64,000 nucleotides of DNA. Origin: Actinoplanes cyaneus (GTDB taxonomy: Bacteria; Actinomycetota; Actinomycetes; Mycobacteriales; Micromonosporaceae). Of the stretch, positions 59,406 through 64,000 are shown piece by piece. The translations under genes and the position numbers were made by a program. Position 1 is the first letter of the stretch. Each line of letters opens with the position of its first letter. Under the pieces are notes generated by a model. The model was not told the origin of the DNA and did no database searches. It saw only the letters and a list, made by a program, of their open reading frames with translations. The DNA lies in assembly GCF_016862095.1 (NCBI RefSeq), contig NZ_BOMH01000061.1, positions 38,323 through 102,322 on the forward strand, given 5' to 3'.

Positions 59406-60401
59406 TCAATTGGTCGCCAAGTCCAGGGCGTATTCCGGCCACCACCGGCCGGCCTCGGGTGCGCCGCCGCCGCAGGCGCCGTCCGACTCGCCGGGGCGCT
59501 TCACCCACAGGTAGGCGTCGACCCGGGGCTGGCCGGTCTGCGTCGTGGGCGCCGGGCCGAGGGCGCGTCCGGGAGGGTTGCACCAGTGGCCGTCCCCCGA
59601 CCCCTCGGTCTGGGCCGGGCCGTTGCCGTTGCGACTGGTGTCGATGACGAAGTGCTTTCCACCGAGGCGGTCGGAGATGGCCGTACCGTAATCGAGGTTG
59701 GCCTTGGTGGTCTCGAAGTTGGCGACGTTGAGGCTGAACCCGTCCGCGTCGGCGACACCGGCTCGGCGCAGCGAGTCGACGACCCGGTCGACGTCCTTCA
59801 CCCAGCCCGGATTGCCCCCGTCGAGGTAGACGCGCACCCACGGGCCGGCCTTGAGAGCCCGGATCGCCTCCCCGAGCAGCCGATAACGCTCCTCGGTGGC
59901 CTCCGGGGAAAGACAATTCTGCAGTACGTGCGTGACCGCGTCCGGCTCCAGGACGACCAGCGCCGGCGAGCCGCTGATCGCGGCGGCCAGCTGCGCGATC
60001 CACGCCCGGTAGGCCGCCGCGTCGGGCGCGCCGCCGCCGGAGTGACCGCCGCAGTCACGCTGCGGGACGTAGTAGGCGACCAGAACCGGCGTCCGGCCGG
60101 CCGCCTGTGCGGCGGTGACCAGCTCACGGGCCTTGCCGGCGAAACCGGGATCGGCGTCGGCGAACCAGACCGCGGTCGGCGCGTCGGCGATCCGGCGCAC
60201 CGCCGTGGCGTCCGCGACCCGGCCCTGCGCGGTCCACTGCTGGACCTGGTCGACGGCCGGGCCGGACGGTTGCGTGTAGAACTGCTCGACGGACGCGGAC
60301 GGGCTGGGCGTCGCCGGGGCGGGCTGGGGTTCGGGGTCGTCGGAGCAGGCCACGAGACCCGTGCAGGCGAGGACGGCCAGGACCGCGGAACGAACTCTCA
60401 T
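59406..60401 (-). CDS. GH6 beta-glucanase lipoprotein
   Basis: 331 residues. Signal peptide MRVRSAVLAVLACTGLVACS with lipobox LVAC, so membrane-anchored outside the cell. Glycoside hydrolase family 6 motifs: VLVAYYVPQRDCGGHSGGG, LVVLEPDAVTHVLQ with the catalytic Asp, GFSLNVANFETT, FVIDTSRNGNGP and DAYLWVKRPGESDG. GAAGGGGAT precedes the ATG at 60401. It lies 2.4 kb from cslA-glxA; in Streptomyces the third member of that set, CslZ, is a GH6 enzyme that trims the new glycan. No overlap with other genes, so probably its own transcript. Confidence 0.92.
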   Translation of the reverse strand: MRVRSAVLAVLACTGLVACSDDPEPQPAPATPSPSASVEQFYTQPSGPAVDQVQQWTAQGRVADATAVRRIADAPTAVWFADADPGFAGKARELVTAAQAAGRTPVLVAYYVPQRDCGGHSGGGAPDAAAYRAWIAQLAAAISGSPALVVLEPDAVTHVLQNCLSPEATEERYRLLGEAIRALKAGPWVRVYLDGGNPGWVKDVDRVVDSLRRAGVADADGFSLNVANFETTKANLDYGTAISDRLGGKHFVIDTSRNGNGPAQTEGSGDGHWCNPPGRALGPAPTTQTGQPRVDAYLWVKRPGESDGACGGGAPEAGRWWPEYALDLATN

Positions 60402-60418
60402 ATCCCCTTCACGTCTGG

Positions 60419-61141
60419 TCAGCGCACCGAGCGGGCCACCTCCATCGCGTCCTCGAGCGTCGTCAGTCCCTCCAGCCGGTAGGTGACGCTCCCGGTCGCC
60501 CAGATCAGCGTCGGCCCGGCGAGGTGGGCGGTCTCGGTCCTGGCCACGCCGTCGCGTCCGACGTACGTGACCGGGTGCGGCATGGGCAGCCAGATCGCGC
60601 CGTCGCCGAGAGTCACCCACTCCGCGTTCGGAGCGGTCTTCAGGAACGCCGGCTCCAGCGTCCCGTCGAACTGGTCAAAACGCACCGTACCGCCCAGGTA
60701 GACGAGCGACACCACACGCGGCGCGCCCGTGGTGTCCAAATCCGCGAGAAGCACCCGGTCGGGCGACCCAAGCACTGCCGGTGACGTCACCGGGAAGGGC
60801 GCCACCCGCCGCGCCTCCGCGAGATCCGCGTCCCGGATGGACGGAATCGGACTCGGCGTGGCCGGCAGCGTCTCACGCGCCGTCTCCTGCCGCAGCTCGA
60901 TCCCGGCGATCCTCCGGAACGCGCCGACCACGGCGGCCCGGGCCGGCGAGATCACCGCCACGGCGACGACCAGGGCCGCGACGATCGCGGACAGATAGAA
61001 CCGGGCGCGAGGCCGCCTCCGGGCAGGGCGCGCCAGGCGCCTCCGGACCGCTTGCCGCTGGTCGGCCGCCTCCGGTACGGCGTACGCCCGCCCCAGCTCC
61101 CGGAGCTCCTCGATCAGCGCGTCGAACTCCTGCTCAGGCAC
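60419..61141 (-). CDS. anti-sigma-like membrane protein
   Basis: 240 residues. The cytoplasmic N-terminus (MPEQEFDALIEELRELGRAY) and Arg-rich stretch precede one membrane helix (LSAIVAALVVAVAVI), then an extracytoplasmic domain like DUF4367 (SPAVLGSPDRVLLADLDTTG, RLEGLTTLEDAMEVARSV). The GTG start overlaps the ECF sigma stop by 8 bases. It is likely the membrane partner of that sigma factor; no zinc-binding ZAS motif is seen. Confidence 0.75.
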   Translation of the reverse strand: MPEQEFDALIEELRELGRAYAVPEAADQRQAVRRRLARPARRRPRARFYLSAIVAALVVAVAVISPARAAVVGAFRRIAGIELRQETARETLPATPSPIPSIRDADLAEARRVAPFPVTSPAVLGSPDRVLLADLDTTGAPRVVSLVYLGGTVRFDQFDGTLEPAFLKTAPNAEWVTLGDGAIWLPMPHPVTYVGRDGVARTETAHLAGPTLIWATGSVTYRLEGLTTLEDAMEVARSVR

Positions 61142-61691
61142 CGGGCACCTCCTCCACCGGCATCCGGTCGCGCAGCTTGCCGAGCGCGCGGGCCGTCCGT
61201 GACTTCACGGTGCCGCGCGGCAGCCCGAGCGTCATCGCGGTCTCCGCCTCGGACAGGTCGAGCAGGTACCGGCAGACCAGCACGTCCCGGTCCCGGGCGT
61301 CGAGGGCGCGCAACTTCTCGAGCAGGAACCGGCGGCGTTCCCCGGCCACCGCTGTCTCGGCCGGGTCCGGCTCGTGCGGCTCGGGCCCCGCGCGCACCCC
61401 GGCCCGTTGCAGCACGCCGTCACGCCGCCGCCGGGACCGCACCAGGTTGCGGGTCTCGTTCGCCACGATGGCCAGCAGCCACGCCTTGAACCCGGCGTCC
61501 CCGCGATAACGACCGAGCTGCCGGTACGCCTTCACGAACGCCTCCTGCACCACGTCGTCCGCGTCCGCGCCGGCGCCGAGCAGCACGGCCGCCCGGTGCG
61601 CGGGCGCGGTGCAGCGCTCGACCAGGATCTCGTACGCGTCCAGGTCCCCCGCCCGTGCCCTCGCCACGACGGCCGCCTCGTCAACCACCAC
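61134..61691 (-). CDS. ECF RNA polymerase sigma factor
   Basis: 185 residues from GTG 61691. Region 2 (ADADDVVQEAFVKAYRQLGR, then GFKAWLLAIVANETRNLVRS) and region 4 (LLDLSEAETAMTLGLPRGTV, then KSRTARALGKLRDRM) are complete. An ATG at 61742 would start only 6 bases from the divergent lipoprotein start, leaving no promoter, so I prefer the GTG. Coupled by an 8-base overlap to an anti-sigma-like gene. The divergent lipoprotein may be its target. Confidence 0.9.
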   Translation of the reverse strand: MVVDEAAVVARARAGDLDAYEILVERCTAPAHRAAVLLGAGADADDVVQEAFVKAYRQLGRYRGDAGFKAWLLAIVANETRNLVRSRRRRDGVLQRAGVRAGPEPHEPDPAETAVAGERRRFLLEKLRALDARDRDVLVCRYLLDLSEAETAMTLGLPRGTVKSRTARALGKLRDRMPVEEVPGA

Positions 61692-61748
61692 GTCACTAGG
61701 ACACCACCGATCGGGAACCGGTTCCGCATCGAGCGGTGTCATCGGGAC

Positions 61749-62948
61749 ATGACGACTCGCCGCACCTTCCTCGCCCTGACCGGGGTGGCCGGGCTCGCGC
61801 TCGCCGGCTGCCGCGACCGGGCCACGACGGCCGCCGCCCCGCTGACCGACGTGCTGATCGCCGAGACCGGCGGTGGGCTCGTGCGCGTGTCGCCGGCGGC
61901 CGAGCAGGCGTACGGGACGGCGGCCGCGCTCAGCGTGGACGGGGCGTGGCTCGCCGTCGTACGGGAGAAGTCTCTGTCCCTGATCGAGACCGCAACCGGC
62001 GCGCAGACCGCGGCGATCGGCGTCGCCGCCGGATGGCTGCCCCGGGTGATCTCGCCGGACGGGCGTGCCTGCGCCCTGACCCGGACACCGGCCGCGGTGA
62101 TCCCTTCCGGACGCGCGCGCACCCCGCTGACGGTGGTGACCGACGGGAACGCCCGCGAGTACGACCTGCCCGGCACGATCGAGCCGGACGCGTTCAGCAC
62201 CGCCGCCGACGGCCTGTTCGTGCTCGACTGGCTGCCCGCCGGGAACCCCGGCCACTACCGGGTCCGGCGGCTGGACCTCGCATCCGGGCGGCTGGAGCCG
62301 CTGCTGACCCGGAACAAGGTGCCGGTGCCGAACGGGACGGAGGAGGAGATGCGGGGCGAGGGGCGGCAGGCGGTGCTGACCCGGGGCGGGCAGTTGCTGC
62401 TCACGCTCTACACGCACCAGCCCGGCCACCAGCACACGCGCGACCTGATCTCCGGGCGGCCGGGGAACGCGCACGCGTTCGTGCACGTGCTGAACCTGGC
62501 CGAGGGCTGGGCGTACTGCCTGGACCTGCCGCACCCGTTCGGCGAAGGGCCGGCGCAGGGACACGCCATCGCGGCGGACACCTGGGGCGCGGCGGTCGTG
62601 GACAGCACCAGCGGCAAGATCGCGTACGCGAGCACCGAGTCCCTCGCCGTCGACCGGGTGGTGTCCGCTCCCCTTCCGGCCGGGACAACGACAGCGCTCG
62701 CGATCGGCCCCGACCGGCGCCTGTTCGCCGGCGCCGGCGACCGGATCATCGTGCTGAACCGGGAGAGCGACGCCGTCGAGGCGACCTGGCCGGTGCCGGG
62801 CCAGGTGCGCGGGCTGGGGCTCAGCCGGGACGGCACGCGGCTCTACGCGGGGACGGCGGGCGCCGTGCACTGGTTCTCGGCCGCCGACGGGGCCCACCTG
62901 GGGTCGCGGCCGGTCCCGGACCCGGCCGACCTGAGATCAGTGGCCTGA
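61749..62948 (+). CDS. Tat-type lipoprotein with beta-propeller repeats
   Basis: 399 residues. The N-terminus MTTRRTFLALTGVAGLALAG then Cys has both a twin-arginine motif (RRTFLAL) and a lipobox (LAGC), so the folded protein is exported and lipid-anchored. The body consists of repeated beta units (VDGAWLAVVREKSLSLIETA, GPDRRLFAGAGDRIIVLNRE, SRDGTRLYAGTAGAVHWFSA), suggesting a WD40-like propeller. Divergent from the ECF/anti-sigma pair, 57 bp from the sigma start, and perhaps under its control. Function unknown. Confidence 0.85.
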   Translation: MTTRRTFLALTGVAGLALAGCRDRATTAAAPLTDVLIAETGGGLVRVSPAAEQAYGTAAALSVDGAWLAVVREKSLSLIETATGAQTAAIGVAAGWLPRVISPDGRACALTRTPAAVIPSGRARTPLTVVTDGNAREYDLPGTIEPDAFSTAADGLFVLDWLPAGNPGHYRVRRLDLASGRLEPLLTRNKVPVPNGTEEEMRGEGRQAVLTRGGQLLLTLYTHQPGHQHTRDLISGRPGNAHAFVHVLNLAEGWAYCLDLPHPFGEGPAQGHAIAADTWGAAVVDSTSGKIAYASTESLAVDRVVSAPLPAGTTTALAIGPDRRLFAGAGDRIIVLNRESDAVEATWPVPGQVRGLGLSRDGTRLYAGTAGAVHWFSAADGAHLGSRPVPDPADLRSVA

Positions 62949-63089
62949 TCCGCTCGGGAACCGCCAGGTCCCGGCTACCGCTTCGGCCAGAGATCCAGTT
63001 CGGGCAGCCGCAGCATCACCGTGGGCGGGCCGGTGAACGCCGGCTCTTTCCCGTGCACGCCACGAGTGTGGCAGAAGATCGGACCTTCC

Positions 63090-63142
63090 GGCTGGCGCTC
63101 ACTGTGGTGATGCGACGGCGACAACCACCGGGAGAGCCAGCC
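63090..63142. repeat. dispersed 53-bp palindrome family, copy J
   Basis: Arms GGCTGGCGCTCACTGTGGTG and CAACCACCGGGAGAGCCAGCC around the 9-base loop GCGACGGCG at 63112-63120. Length and tips fit the family. It lies between the convergent lipoprotein and methyltransferase genes. Confidence 0.75.
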
Positions 63143-63239
63143 GGGACCCCGCGCCGACGCGACATCCTCGACTGCCGCGGTCTGCGTGCCCGGCTGAGGA
63201 TCGCCGGCTGGGTTGGTCAGTCCCGGCGGTCCCTACGAA

Positions 63240-63851
63240 TCACACCTGGCCGGCCTTGCGGAGGACGTCCAGGACGAACCACTCGTCCTCGTGGTGGATG
63301 AGGCGTTCCAGCTCCGGGCGGGCGGCGACCTCGGCGTGGACGTTGAAGCCGTCGTAGCCGCCGGGGTTGTCGCGGTCGCGGAAGTGGGCCAGGAGCAGGT
63401 CGCCGCCCGGTTCCAGGGCGGTGAGCAGGCCGTCGAGGGTCAGGCGCAGGTCGTCGGCGGAAAGGTAGTACAGCAGGTCGCCGATGACGATCAGGTCGAA
63501 CGTGCCGGTGGGCAACTCGGCGGGGAGCAGGGCGCGGTCGACGCGTACGTGGGGAAGATCCGCGACGGCCGCGCGGGCCTGGACCACCGCTTCGTCGACC
63601 GCGTCGGTGGCCAGGAGCGCGTCGCAGCGCGCGGCGAGCATCACGCTCAGTGCCCCGACCGCGCAGCCGGGCTCGTAGGCGCTGCGGTAACGCTCGCGCG
63701 GCAGGCTGGCCATCGCCACCGCGTACTTACGCCTGTCGCTCCATTTGGTCTCGTTGTCCCAGGGGTCGTCCTTCGCCTCGTAGAGGCCGATGAAATGGTC
63801 GAGGGAGAAGGATTCCTCCGGTGGCAGGGCGTCACCCTGAGTACGTGTCAC
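63240..63851 (-). CDS. NodS-like SAM-dependent methyltransferase
   Basis: 203 residues. The N-terminus FIGLYEAKDDPWDNETKWSD followed by RRKYAVAMASLP is the NodS-type lead-in; SAM-binding motif I is AYEPGCAVGALSVML, followed by LLATDAVDEAV and FDLIVIGDLLYYL. GTG start. Methyl acceptor unknown; NodS proteins methylate aminosugars, but no nod-like genes are near. Convergent with the lipoprotein gene. Confidence 0.88.
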   Translation of the reverse strand: MTRTQGDALPPEESFSLDHFIGLYEAKDDPWDNETKWSDRRKYAVAMASLPRERYRSAYEPGCAVGALSVMLAARCDALLATDAVDEAVVQARAAVADLPHVRVDRALLPAELPTGTFDLIVIGDLLYYLSADDLRLTLDGLLTALEPGGDLLLAHFRDRDNPGGYDGFNVHAEVAARPELERLIHHEDEWFVLDVLRKAGQV

Positions 63852-64000
63852 CCCGCGATTCTGCCCTCTGGACGACAGGCCCGAGCGGTCAGGGCTTCAC
63901 CGGCGCCGCGGTCCAGGGTCCGGCGCCGCGGGTCCGGGTGCCGCGAGGGCGAGAGGAAGTGCGAGGTCGAGGGGGCGCGAGGGCGAGGGGCGCGCGAGAG
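63852..64000. other. purine-rich window end
   Basis: The last 149 bases hold the start region of the methyltransferase gene and then a purine-rich, low-complexity stretch (repeated GCGAGGGCGAG) reaching the window edge. No gene is visible; a gene may begin beyond the window. Confidence 0.35.

Noticed and set aside
61692..61742. ATG start at 61742 for the ECF sigma factor
   Set aside because: It would lie 6 bases from the divergent lipoprotein start and leave no promoter space; GTG 61691 is preferred.

Overview
The window is high-GC DNA with actinobacterial traits: GTG and TTG starts are common, genes are often coupled by 4-base ATGA or GTGA overlaps, there are three ECF sigma factors, and there is a CslA/GlxA/GH6 glycan set like that of Streptomyces. 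I infer a filamentous actinomycete, possibly Micromonosporaceae/Actinoplanes-like; nothing here fixes the genus. I saw no rRNA, tRNA, CRISPR array, intact prophage or intact insertion sequence.

Layout. 1-3.3 kb: an aldo/keto reductase cut by the window edge, divergent from an MFS exporter plus TetR regulator with two operator-like repeats between them. 3.4-11.2 kb: a class A penicillin-binding protein carrying an extra beta-lactamase-like C-terminal domain, then a 1616-residue DUF4011/SF1 helicase/nuclease-like protein (candidate phage defence). 11.6-25.1 kb: an exopolysaccharide locus. A PglF-like dehydratase, a Wzz/CpsD-like protein, a GT2, a Wzx-like flippase and a Wzy-like polymerase lie on one side. 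A four-gene aminotransferase/phosphoglycosyltransferase/acetyltransferase/GT4 operon lies on the other. A padR-membrane protein pair and a gene-poor island lie between. The PglF/E/D/C-like set predicts a bacillosamine-type diamino sugar on the lipid carrier.

25.2-34.4 kb: a small membrane protein, an MFS transporter, L-rhamnose isomerase, a LexA-like repressor, a tightly coupled four-gene histidine-rich membrane/cupredoxin-like module with a divergent TetR gene, and L-rhamnose mutarotase. The isomerase and mutarotase genes, 6 kb apart, share a LacI-type operator. 34.7-44.6 kb: type II NADH dehydrogenase, thymidine kinase, a secreted nuclease with a lamin-tail domain, a heterodimeric ABC exporter, a serine hydrolase and an uncharacterised protein. 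44.8-52.6 kb: an isocitrate-lyase-superfamily protein with a repeat insert, a small secreted protein, a 31-bp tandem array, a macrodomain protein, an orphan protein, an acyl-CoA oxidase and an ECF sigma/anti-sigma-like pair. 52.7-64 kb: a SHOCT-like protein, cslA-glxA, an ECF41-type sigma factor with its carboxymuconolactone decarboxylase partner and a matching promoter, a GH6 lipoprotein, another ECF/anti-sigma-like pair, a Tat-type propeller lipoprotein and a NodS-like methyltransferase.

The most notable unexplained structure is a dispersed family of ten intergenic palindromes of about 53 bp (3.3, 11.4, 11.5, 19.5, 28.5, 42.5, 44.7, 58.7, 58.8 and 63.1 kb). The best copies have a 22-bp stem whose bases co-vary between copies while the tips and the 9-base loop stay conserved.
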